From: Conexibacter sp. DBS9H8
GTDB lineage: Bacteria > Actinomycetota > Thermoleophilia > Solirubrobacterales > Solirubrobacteraceae
NCBI RefSeq assembly: GCF_023330685.1
Contig: NZ_CP097128.1
Location: forward strand, 558,001 to 622,000
Reading direction: 5' to 3'
DNA: 64,000 nucleotides
The position numbers were made by a program, and so were the translations under genes. Below are positions 55,434 to 64,000 of this stretch, one piece after another (position 1 is the first letter of the stretch; each line of letters opens with the position of its first letter). The notes below the pieces were generated by a model that had not been told where the DNA came from, ran no database searches, and was given only the letters and a program-made list of their open reading frames with translations.

Positions 55434-56037
55434 CCCCGGCCTCCAGTGCGGCTCTCAGCGCGGCTGCAGCCGCCGTCGGGTCGGACGCGTCGGTGATCGC
55501 CCGCACCACCGCGACCGCGTGTGCCCCCGCGGCCCGCGCGGCGATGACCGTCGAGGTGTCGATTCCGCCGATGGCGAAGAACGGGGTCACCGCCCGTGAC
55601 GCGGCATAGCGAATGAGCGCCTCTCCGACGGCCGGGCGCCCCGGCTTGGTCGGGGTTGCGTGGATCGGGCCGACGGCGAAGTAGTCGATCGCCAGCGCCT
55701 CCGCGGCGTCGACCTGGGCCGGGGTGTGCGTCGACAGCCCGATGATCGCGTCGGGACCGAGCAGGGCCCGGGCCTCGGCGACGGGCATGTCCTCCTGGCC
55801 GAGATGGACCCCGTCGGCCCCGGCGGCGCGGGCGAGATCGGGACGGTCGTTGAGCAGAAACGGAACTCGATACCGGCGACAGACCGCCTGGACCCGGGCG
55901 GCCTGGGCGAGGATCGCGTCGTCATCGGCGTCCTTGAGCCGTAGCTGCACGATGTCGACGCCACCGGCGAGGGCGGCGGTGAGGCGGTCGTCGGAGATCG
56001 CGCCGGTGACGAGGTAGAGGCGGGCGCGCAGAGGCAC
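55420..56037 (-). CDS. thiE: Thiamine-phosphate synthase
   Basis: ThiE joins HMP diphosphate and thiazole phosphate to form thiamine phosphate. The 205-residue TIM barrel starts at GTG 56037 (MPLRARLYLVTG). It contains VQLRLKDADD, LLNDRPDLARAAGADGVHLGQEDMP, YFAVGPIHATPTKP and FAIGGIDTSTV, the substrate and phosphate-binding segments. This start leaves the divergent thiO gene free; the frame opens earlier but would overlap it. No TPP riboswitch sequence is recognisable in the 81-base divergent gap. Confidence 0.94.
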   Translation of the reverse strand: MPLRARLYLVTGAISDDRLTAALAGGVDIVQLRLKDADDDAILAQAARVQAVCRRYRVPFLLNDRPDLARAAGADGVHLGQEDMPVAEARALLGPDAIIGLSTHTPAQVDAAEALAIDYFAVGPIHATPTKPGRPAVGEALIRYAASRAVTPFFAIGGIDTSTVIAARAAGAHAVAVVRAITDASDPTAAAAALRAALEAGDEPA

Positions 56038-56118
56038 CTGACCAGTGTGCCACTCCCTCCCGGCCGGTGGGCGGCACCGTCGGCCCGGAGGGATCACTAG
56101 CCTTGCCGGAAGCTGGCG

Positions 56119-57338
56119 ATGAGTGAGACGAGCCCACATGATGTCCTGATCGTCGGCGGCGGAGTCATCGGCCTCGCCGTCGGTTGGCGCCTGCGCCAGC
56201 GCGGACTCAGCGTCTGCGTGCTCGAGCGGGACGCCGCGCCGGCGCGGCAGACCTCACGGGTCGCCGCCGGCATGATCGCCCCGGTCAGTGAGGCCTCCCC
56301 GACTGAACCGGCGCTCCTCACGCTCGGCCTCGCGAGCGCGGACATGTATCCGGCGTTCACCGGGGAGCTCGAGTCCGAGACGGGCCTCAGCGTCGGCTTC
56401 CGGCGCTGCGGATCCCTGTTCCTCGCTCGCGACGGGGATGAGGCGGCGGTGCTTGACCGGGACCTCGCCTTCCGTGAGCGGCTCGGCCGTCCCGTCACCC
56501 GGCTGCTCCCCTCCGAGGCGCGCCGGCTCGAGCCGGCGCTCGCCCCGACCCTCCGTCTCGCCCTCGACATTCCCGACGATCACGCGGTGGACCCCCGCGC
56601 CCTCACCGTTGCTCTCACGCGCGCCTTCACCCGAGCCGGCGGCGAGCTGCGGACCGCCGTGGAGGTCGCCGCCCTCAGCGTCTCCCATGAGACCGTCCAC
56701 GGTGTCCGCCTCGACACCGGCGAGAGCCTCGCCGCCGGCCAGGTCGTCGTCGCCGCCGGGCCGTGGTCGGGCCAGATCGCCGGCCTGCCCCCCACCGCTC
56801 GTGTCGCCCTGCGGCCGGTCAAGGGCCAGATCGTCACGCTCAGTGACCCGGCCGGGCCCGGGCTGATCGATCGGGTCCTGCGGATGCAGCCGGGCTACCT
56901 CGTCCCCCGGGGGGACGGCCGCTACATCCTCGGAGCCAGCGTCGAGGAACGCGGGTTCGATACGTCGATCACCGCCGGAGCGATCTTCGCTCTGCTGTCG
57001 GATGCGATCGAGCTCGTGCCCGGTGCGGCAGAGTGGCGGATCGACGAGCTCAACGCCGGGATCCGGCCGGGAACGGCCGACAACCTGCCGATCATCGGTC
57101 CCTCTCCGGTGCTCGACCGGCTGCTCTGGGCGACCGGCCACCACCGCCACGGCGTGCTGCTCACTCCGCTGACGGCGGCGATCGTCGTTGCAGCGATCCT
57201 CGGCGAGACCCCGCCCGAGGGGGCCGAGGCTGCGACGCCCGGGCGCGCGAGCGTCAGCGCAGCCGCGCCCGCCGGCGGGGCCGCCGAAGCGGCGGAGACC
57301 GCCGCGGCCCTCGCCGCAGGGCCGGGAGTCGAGGGCTG

Positions 57339-57339
<1 letters not shown>
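56119..57339 (+). CDS. thiO: Glycine oxidase ThiO
   Basis: ThiO is an FAD-dependent oxidase making dehydroglycine for the thiazole ring of thiamine. The 406-residue protein has the FAD motif DVLIVGGGVIGLAVGWRL (about 9-26), RVAAGMIAPVSEA, LRPVKGQIVTL and the C-terminal ATGHHRHGVLLTP segment. Its 3' end has an Ala-rich extension of about 40 residues. thiS begins one base inside the stop codon (TGATG). In actinobacteria thiO-thiS-thiG is a standard operon order. Confidence 0.94.
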
Positions 57340-58850
<1,511 letters not shown>

Positions 58851-58858
58851 GGCCGACC

Positions 58859-59749
58859 TCACGCCGGCGGGCCGCTGATCAGCCGTTCCAGCAGCGCCTT
58901 CTGGGCGTGGCGGCGGTTCTCGGCCTGATTCCAGATCCGCTGGCGCTCGCCGTAGAGCACCTCCTCGGTGATCTCCTCGCCGGGGTGAGCGGGCAGGCAG
59001 TGCAGCGCGATCGCGCCGGGGGCCGCGGCGGCGAGCAGCCGGCCGTCGAGGCGGTAAGGGGCGAGCGCCTCCCGCCGGGCCGCGGCGGTCTCGGGAGCGT
59101 CGTTCATCGACACCCACACGTCCGTGTAGACGGCGTTGGCCCCGGCGACGGCCTCATAGGGATCGTCGGTGAGGATCGCCCCGGCGACGGGGTCGAGCTG
59201 ATGGCCGGGCGGCGCGGCGACGGCGACGGTCACCCCGACCCGGGCACCGACGATCGCCAGTGACCGGGCGACGTTGTTGCCGTCCCCGACGTAGGCGAGC
59301 TTGAGCCCGTCGAGGTGTCCGAACTCCTCATCGAGAGTGAGCAGGTCCGCGAGCGCCTGACAGGGGTGGTGGTCGCGGGTGAGCAGGTTGATCACCGGGA
59401 CGCTCGCGTGGGCGGCGAGCTCCTCCACGGTCTCGTCCGGGCCGGTCCGGATTCCGATCGCCGCGACGTGGCGGGAGAGGACGAGCGCGGTGTCGCGGAG
59501 TGATTCGCCCCGTGACAGCTGCATCTCCTCCCCGCGGAGGATCACCGGATGGCCGCCGAGCTCGCTGACGCCAACCTCAAAGCTCACCCGCGTCCGCGTC
59601 GACGGCCGCTCGAAGATGAGCGCGACGCTCGCGCCCGCCAGGGCCCGCGAGTGCAGCGGCGCCGCCTTCAGCTCCCGGGCCCGGCGCAGCAGCGCGGCGG
59701 TCTCGGTGCCCGTCAGCTCCGCCCCGGTCAGGTAGTGGGTGAGACGCAC
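58859..59749 (-). CDS. argF: Ornithine carbamoyltransferase
   Basis: ArgF makes citrulline from ornithine and carbamoyl phosphate in arginine synthesis. The start is GTG at 59749 (MRLTHYLTGAEL), giving 296 residues, the usual length for the family. It has the carbamoyl-phosphate motif RPSTRTRVSFE (about 45-55), NLLTRDHHPCQALADLLT and the ornithine-binding HCLPAHPGEEI near the C-terminus. An upstream extension of 70 residues is open but not conserved-looking. It is divergent from the RNA methyltransferase at 59790. Confidence 0.93.
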   Translation of the reverse strand: MRLTHYLTGAELTGTETAALLRRARELKAAPLHSRALAGASVALIFERPSTRTRVSFEVGVSELGGHPVILRGEEMQLSRGESLRDTALVLSRHVAAIGIRTGPDETVEELAAHASVPVINLLTRDHHPCQALADLLTLDEEFGHLDGLKLAYVGDGNNVARSLAIVGARVGVTVAVAAPPGHQLDPVAGAILTDDPYEAVAGANAVYTDVWVSMNDAPETAAARREALAPYRLDGRLLAAAAPGAIALHCLPAHPGEEITEEVLYGERQRIWNQAENRRHAQKALLERLISGPPA

Positions 59750-59789
59750 CGGGCCAGAGTACCGGCTCGACAGCTCTACCCTGCCTCGC

Positions 59790-61181
59790 ATGGAACCGCC
59801 ACGCAGTGCCACTCGACCCCAGCGCGGCGAGCGTCTCGAGCTGCGCATCGACTCACTCGCCCACGGTGGCGCCGGGGTCGCCCGCAGCGACGGGTACGTG
59901 CTGTTCGTCGCCGGTGGTCTGCCCGGCGACCGCGTGCTCGCGGAGGTGACGAAGGCCAAACGGGCCTACGCGGAGGCGCGGGCCGTCGAGGTGCTCGAGC
60001 CCAGCCCGGACCGGGTCGCCCCCGTGGCCGACCACCCCGGGGCGCCCTGGCAGGTCCTCCCCTACGAGCGTCAGCTGGCGATCAAACAGGAACAGGTGGA
60101 GGACGCGCTGCGCCGGATCGGCCGCCTCGACGGGTTCGTGATCGAGCCGATCGTGCCCGCGCTCGAGCCCTGGCGCTACCGCAACAAGCTCGAGTACTCC
60201 TTCGGCGATGACCCGACCGGCGCCCCGGGCGACGGTCCTGGGCGCCTCATCTGCGGCTTCCACGCCCCCGGACGATGGGAGGAGATCGTCGAGGTGCGTG
60301 ACTGCCTGCTCGCCTCTGAGGCCTCCAACCGGGCTCGGGAGGAGGTCGTCGACTTCTGTCGCGCCCGCGGCCTGGCCGCCTATGACCGCCGCCGCGGCAC
60401 CGGCTTCCTGCGCAACCTCGTCATCCGGGAGGGGCGCCGAAGCGGACAGTTGCAGGTGCGGCTCGTCACCGGCCCGACGACTCCGGGACAGCTCGACCGG
60501 GCCGAGCTGTGTGCGGCGACCCCGTCCGCGGACACGCTCCTGTGGACCCGTACGGAGGCGCTCGCCGAAACGACCCAGGGCGGGATCACCGACCTGCTCA
60601 AGGGTTCGCCCAAGCTCCCCGAAGCACTCGGCGGCCTCGAGCTGGCGATCTCCCCGGAGGCGTTCTTTCAGACGAACACCGAGATGGCCGAGCGCCTCTA
60701 CGGACTCGCGATCGAGTACGCCCAGCTGACCGGCTTTGAGCGGGTCTATGACCTCTACTGCGGGATCGGCACGATTGGGCTGATGATGGCCCCACGGGCG
60801 GCCGAGGTCTGGGGCCTGGAGATCATCCCCGCCGCGGTGGAAGACGCCGCCGCGGCGGCGCTCGCCAATGAGATCGACAACGCCCGCTTCAGCGCCGGGG
60901 ACGTGCGCCTCGTCCTCCGCGACCTCAACGAGCGGGCCGGCCGTCCTGACGTACTCGTCGTCGACCCACCGCGCGCGGGGCTGTCCCCCAAGATCGTCCG
61001 CCGGATCATCGAGACCGCCCCGCGGCGCATCGTCTACGTCTCCTGCAACCCGACGACGCTCGCCCCGAATGCTGCTCAGCTCGTGGAGGCCGGCTACACC
61101 CTGACCAAGGTCCGTCCCGTCGACATGTTCCCCCAGACCCCGCACGTCGAGTGCGTGGCCCAGCTCGAACGCCGCGGCTGA
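59790..61181 (+). CDS. RlmD/TrmA-type uracil-C5 RNA methyltransferase
   Basis: The start is ATG at 59790, giving 463 residues. The N-terminal TRAM domain (about 13-70) has LAHGGAGVARSDGYVLFVAGGLPGD, followed by a methyltransferase domain with VYDLYCGIGTIGLMMA, DPPRAGLSPK and the nucleophile in SCNPTTLA (C419). The four-cysteine iron-sulfur site between TRAM and the methyltransferase domain in RlmD is missing: PVADHPGAPWQVLPYERQ stands where C-x5-CGGC is usual. It should make m5U in 23S rRNA or tRNA; which one is unclear. Confidence 0.9.
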   Translation: MEPPRSATRPQRGERLELRIDSLAHGGAGVARSDGYVLFVAGGLPGDRVLAEVTKAKRAYAEARAVEVLEPSPDRVAPVADHPGAPWQVLPYERQLAIKQEQVEDALRRIGRLDGFVIEPIVPALEPWRYRNKLEYSFGDDPTGAPGDGPGRLICGFHAPGRWEEIVEVRDCLLASEASNRAREEVVDFCRARGLAAYDRRRGTGFLRNLVIREGRRSGQLQVRLVTGPTTPGQLDRAELCAATPSADTLLWTRTEALAETTQGGITDLLKGSPKLPEALGGLELAISPEAFFQTNTEMAERLYGLAIEYAQLTGFERVYDLYCGIGTIGLMMAPRAAEVWGLEIIPAAVEDAAAAALANEIDNARFSAGDVRLVLRDLNERAGRPDVLVVDPPRAGLSPKIVRRIIETAPRRIVYVSCNPTTLAPNAAQLVEAGYTLTKVRPVDMFPQTPHVECVAQLERRG

Positions 61182-61206
61182 GCCCCAGCTCGAGCACACT
61201 CACGCG

Positions 61207-62166
61207 ATGCGTGCCGTCACTCTCCATCCCGACCACTCGATCACCGTCAGCGAGCATCCCGACCCTCGGCCCGGGGCCGGTGAGATCCTCGTGCAGGTGC
61301 GGGCCGCCGGGCTCAACGGGGCGGACATGGCCCAGCGCCAGGGCCGCTACCCTGCCCCGCCCGGCTTTCCGCCGGACATTCCCGGGCTCGAGTTCTCCGG
61401 TGAGGTGCTCGAGTGCGGGCCGGGCGCCGCGCGCTTCGGGCCCGGCGACCGGGTCTGTGCGATCACGGGAGGCGGGGCCCAGGCCGAGCTCGTGACGATC
61501 CATGAGCGGCTCGTGATGCCCGTCCCCGGCCAACTCGCCTGGGTCGCCGCCGGCGGCGCCCCGGAGGCCTACAGCACCGCCTATGACGCGCTCTGCGGTC
61601 AGGCGGGGCTCCAGGCCGGGGAGCGGGTGCTCATCCACGGCGCCGCCGGCGGCGTCGGCACCGCGGCGGTCCAGCTCGCCGCCGCCTTCCGGGCCGAGGT
61701 GCACGCCACGGTCCGCAACCCCGACCACCGGGACGCGGTCGCCAAGCTCGGGGCGACCGTCCACGCCCCCGACGACTTCTCCGCGCACGGTCCCTTCGAC
61801 GTCATCCTCGAGCTCGTCGGCGCTCCGAATCTGCCCGCCGACGTCGCTTCCCTCGCCCCGTGGGGCCGGATCGTCGTGATCGGGATCGGCGCCGGGGCGG
61901 AGGCGACTCTCAACCTCGGCGTGCTGATGTACCGGCGCGGGCGGATCCTCGCGAGCACGTTGCGCGCCCGCCCGCTCGAGGAGAAAGCCCTCCTCGCCCG
62001 CGCCCTCGAGCGCAGCGTGATGCCGCTCCTCGGCGACGGGGTCCTCACGGTCCCCGTCGCCGCCACCTACCCGCTCGACCGGGTCGCAGACGCCTACGAC
62101 CGTTTCAGCGCGGGCGGGAAGCTCGGCAAGGTCGTCCTGCTTCCCGCCGGCGATCAGCCCCGCTGA
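61207..62166 (+). CDS. Quinone oxidoreductase (zinc-independent MDR family)
   Basis: The 319-residue protein has the medium-chain dehydrogenase layout: a GroES-like N-terminal half (GLNGADMAQRQGRYPAPPG, PGLEFSGEVLECG) and a Rossmann half with VLIHGAAGGVGTAAVQLA. The zinc-ligand cysteines are absent, so it belongs to the NADPH:quinone oxidoreductase (QorA/PIG3-like) group. Exact substrate unknown. It follows the RNA methyltransferase by 25 bases. Confidence 0.9.
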   Translation: MRAVTLHPDHSITVSEHPDPRPGAGEILVQVRAAGLNGADMAQRQGRYPAPPGFPPDIPGLEFSGEVLECGPGAARFGPGDRVCAITGGGAQAELVTIHERLVMPVPGQLAWVAAGGAPEAYSTAYDALCGQAGLQAGERVLIHGAAGGVGTAAVQLAAAFRAEVHATVRNPDHRDAVAKLGATVHAPDDFSAHGPFDVILELVGAPNLPADVASLAPWGRIVVIGIGAGAEATLNLGVLMYRRGRILASTLRARPLEEKALLARALERSVMPLLGDGVLTVPVAATYPLDRVADAYDRFSAGGKLGKVVLLPAGDQPR

Positions 62167-62207
62167 CGGCGTCGGCCGACGGCCCGGGTGGCCGGCGCGG
62201 GGATCGC

Positions 62208-62603
62208 CTACGGGATCAGGTCGACCCGGTTGGGGAAGGTTCCGGCGAGGGCGCGATCGAAGGTCGCCAGTCGCGCGTCATGGGCGGCGGCCAGTGATGT
62301 GAGGTAGGCGTCGGTGACCTGGCGGTGGCCCAGGACATGGCCGAGATCGGCGGAGGTGTGGGAGATCGAGTCAGGCCAGAACGCGCAGCGGGGCGAGGCG
62401 TACAGCTCCCTGAGGACGGCCGTCGCGGTGGCGTGGCTCTCGCCGACGCGGATGAGGAACCGGATCAGGGCGCCCTCGACGATCGGACACAGAGCGACGC
62501 GATCGACGGTCGCCATCCAGGCCCCCGCCCGCTCGTGGTGCTCGTGGTCGGCGAGCACCAGTGCGATCAGCGCGTTGGCGTCGAGCAGGTGGCTCGCGCT
62601 CAC
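62208..62603 (-). CDS. vapC: VapC-family PIN-domain ribonuclease toxin
   Basis: The 131-residue PIN-domain protein has the acidic metal-binding set: D8 in LLDANALIAL, the glutamate in PIVEGALIRF, the aspartate in VTDAYL and the last in ATFDRAL. VapC toxins cleave specific RNAs, typically tRNAs or rRNA, and are held inactive by VapB. The start overlaps the vapB stop by 4 bases, as in other VapBC operons. The target RNA is unknown. Confidence 0.9.
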   Translation of the reverse strand: MSASHLLDANALIALVLADHEHHERAGAWMATVDRVALCPIVEGALIRFLIRVGESHATATAVLRELYASPRCAFWPDSISHTSADLGHVLGHRQVTDAYLTSLAAAHDARLATFDRALAGTFPNRVDLIP

Positions 62604-62830
62604 GGCTCATCGAGCGCGTCAGCGACGTCGGCCGCGCTCACGCGGTGGCCGAGCCGAAGGAGGGGCAAGCCGCTGTCGGGGTCCGTCGTGATCCGGGGCG
62701 GCTCGCCAAGGGCGGCGAGGCCCCGCACGGTGAGATCGGCGAGGACGGTCGAGAGTGACTGGTGTCGCTGCTGTGCGAGCTCGAGTGCCCGCCGGTGAAC
62801 GGCGGGCGGAAGGTCGACGGTCGTGCGCAC
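62600..62830 (-). CDS. vapB: VapB-like ribbon-helix-helix antitoxin
   Basis: The 76-residue protein opens MRTTVDLPPAVHRRALELAQ, a ribbon-helix-helix DNA-binding motif, and its acidic C-terminus ends DVADALDEP, which would occupy the VapC active site. Such antitoxins also repress their own operon. It overlaps vapC by 4 bases and lies 37 bases downstream of the uracil-DNA glycosylase-like gene stop; a separate promoter is likely but not clear. Confidence 0.87.
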   Translation of the reverse strand: MRTTVDLPPAVHRRALELAQQRHQSLSTVLADLTVRGLAALGEPPRITTDPDSGLPLLRLGHRVSAADVADALDEP

Positions 62831-62867
62831 ATCCGCATCATACCTACATCAGGACTGATGCAGAACG

Positions 62868-63518
62868 TCAGTACGGGGGCAGTTCCTCCCACCACTGCCC
62901 GAGCACCCGGAACGCGTTCCAGAAGCGCCGCTTGGCTCCCTCCTCGTCGAGTGAGTCGTCGATGTTGGGGACATACAGCGCGTCGATCGCGGGCGTGAGC
63001 CGCTGGATCGTCCCGACGGTGTCGGTGAGGTCGTGCCGGGCAGGAAGGTCGAGGTCGTTGAGCACGGCGAGAGCCTCAGGCCCCATCACGACGACGATCC
63101 GCGGGGCGACGATCGTCAACTCCTCGACGAGCCGGTGCACGCAGGCGGGGTCGGCCATCACCGGGTCGAGCACGGGGCACTTGACGCACACGGTCCCGTA
63201 CACGGCGAGCGGGTCGATGTCGAGCCGCTTGAGCGATTTCATCAACGCGGTGCCGCTGCGACCGTAGAAGGCGACGCCCTCCTCGATCTCACTCGGCCGC
63301 GGGGCATGCTTGACCATGAGGATGTCCGCCTGGGGGTGACCGGAGCCGAGCACCGGAAGGAGCTGGCCGCGGGGGCACTCCCGGCACTCCTGTAACTCCT
63401 GAGTGAGGCGGTTGAGCTCACGGATCGCCCGCTCCAGGTACTTCTCACGGATCTCATCGTCGGTCGCCGGCACTGGGGCGGGATTAGACGCCGGCGGGGT
63501 GACTCCCTTGCCCTGCAT
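62868..63518 (-). CDS. Uracil-DNA glycosylase-family protein with altered motifs
   Basis: The 216-residue protein has the family 4/5 UDG fold pattern: CRECP and CVKCP-type cysteines that could ligate an iron-sulfur cluster, a GRSGTALMKSL segment and IVAPRIVVVMGPEAL. The catalytic motif A, usually GEAPGxxED, is KHAPRPSEIEEG, and motif B, usually HP(A/S)xxLR, reads VPNIDDSLDEEG. The normal catalytic and uracil-binding residues are therefore not clearly present. It could be a different glycosylase or a non-catalytic relative. It overlaps the PHP gene stop by 1 base. Confidence 0.8.
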   Translation of the reverse strand: MQGKGVTPPASNPAPVPATDDEIREKYLERAIRELNRLTQELQECRECPRGQLLPVLGSGHPQADILMVKHAPRPSEIEEGVAFYGRSGTALMKSLKRLDIDPLAVYGTVCVKCPVLDPVMADPACVHRLVEELTIVAPRIVVVMGPEALAVLNDLDLPARHDLTDTVGTIQRLTPAIDALYVPNIDDSLDEEGAKRRFWNAFRVLGQWWEELPPY

Positions 63519-64000
63519 CAGGACTTGCGGGCCACCCGGCGCAGCTGGCGCTCGCGGGAGACACGCCGGGCGGGCTCGGGCAATGCCTTCGTTTGCAGGA
63601 ACTTCAACGTCTGAACGTAGATCAGGGAGGCGGGTGTCCGGATCACCTCCGCCCCGCGGAGCGACTCGAGAAATTCCTCCGGCCCGTTGAAGTCGTGCAT
63701 CCGGATCCGCACCGAACCGAGGCCCTGGGGCACGTGCGCGTCCGATCCGGCCCCGGCCGGGATCCGGTACTTGGCGGCAAACCGGACCGCTTCGGCGTTG
63801 AACTCGGGGATCGCCACCCGCGGGTTGAACACCTCGATCAGGTCGACGTCGTCGAGCACCTCGAGCAGGTGGCGGTAGTCGGGAACGGCGTGCATGCGGT
63901 CGAACGGGTGGGGGACGTAAACGAGTCCGCCCTGGCGCTTGATCTCCGCCACCGTCTCCGCGAGGGTCATCCCACGCTCGATCTTCTCGGAGATGAACAG
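63518..64000 (-). CDS. PHP-domain protein, C-terminal part (runs off the window)
   Basis: The frame remains open to the window end, reading LFISEKIERGMTLAE before the internal methionine, so the gene continues beyond 64000 and only about 160 residues are visible. The segment has the PHP metal-binding features YVPHPFDR and AGSDAHVPQGLG. PHP proteins are metal-dependent phosphoesterases acting on nucleotides, histidinol phosphate or polymerase proofreading. Here it is co-transcribed with the UDG-family gene, suggesting nucleic-acid or nucleotide metabolism. Confidence 0.88.
   Translation of the reverse strand: MFISEKIERGMTLAETVAEIKRQGGLVYVPHPFDRMHAVPDYRHLLEVLDDVDLIEVFNPRVAIPEFNAEAVRFAAKYRIPAGAGSDAHVPQGLGSVRIRMHDFNGPEEFLESLRGAEVIRTPASLIYVQTLKFLQTKALPEPARRVSRERQLRRVARKS

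Noticed and set aside
56038-56118. TPP riboswitch in the thiE/thiO divergent gap
   Set aside because: The gap is only 81 bases and the conserved CUGAGA and related TPP-binding segments are not visible.

Overview
This window is a compact, very GC-rich chromosomal segment (roughly 70% G+C by eye) with actinobacterial gene families and gene order. It begins inside rpmH and runs through the replication block dnaA-dnaN-recF-dciA-gyrB-gyrA, so it lies next to the conventional chromosome zero point. The content (a PknB/PstP/FhaA/FhaB/RodA/PbpA signalling block, DUF4446, LytR_C, several Ser/Thr kinases) together with a long GyrB carrying a Gram-negative-type insert suggests a deep-branching actinobacterium, possibly Thermoleophilia/Solirubrobacterales. 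That placement is inference. No rRNA, tRNA, insertion sequence, prophage or CRISPR array was seen.

Layout: (1) 1-9580, replication and gyrase genes on the plus strand, with extended -10 promoters before dnaA and gyrB. (2) 9569-14345, minus-strand genes: a nitronate monooxygenase-like enzyme, an intergenic structured-RNA candidate with its own promoter, micro-ORF and terminator, an HNH nuclease, prephenate dehydratase, a DUF4446 protein and an anchored surface-type protein. (3) 14552-24713, a plus-strand signalling and cell-wall block: membrane Ser/Thr kinase, fhaA, fhaB, pstP, rodA/ftsW, pbpA, pknB (four PASTA domains) and ddl, most joined by 4-bp start/stop overlaps. (4) 24704-29034, minus strand: a second receptor-like kinase with a carbohydrate-binding-like ectodomain, purM, uppP and a DedA protein. 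(5) 29194-50436, a long surface-glycan region: DegT aminotransferase, DUF354 protein, polytopic membrane proteins, PglF/CapD-type dehydratase, LytR_C protein, flippase, four glycosyltransferases, PglC-type phosphoglycosyltransferase, PglD-type acetyltransferase, a sigma factor fused to a zinc-finger anti-sigma-like module, a methyltransferase, an epimerase and GtrA. (6) 50439-54677, an orphan DNA methyltransferase facing an operon of lpdA, a stand-alone and apparently altered E2 acyltransferase domain, and a proline-rich protein. (7) 55420-58850, thiamine genes thiE and thiO-thiS-thiG plus a SnoaL-like protein. (8) 58859-64000, argF, an RlmD/TrmA-type RNA methyltransferase, a quinone oxidoreductase, a VapBC pair, an atypical uracil-DNA glycosylase-family protein and a truncated PHP-domain protein.

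Two themes connect the genes. Peptidoglycan synthesis and its phospho-signalling are co-transcribed, and undecaprenyl-phosphate recycling (uppP, DedA) sits next to the glycan cluster that would use that carrier. The glycan cluster holds all four enzyme classes needed to make and load a bacillosamine-like sugar (dehydratase, aminotransferase, acetyltransferase, phosphoglycosyltransferase). The least explained element is the intergenic RNA locus at about 10634-10896.
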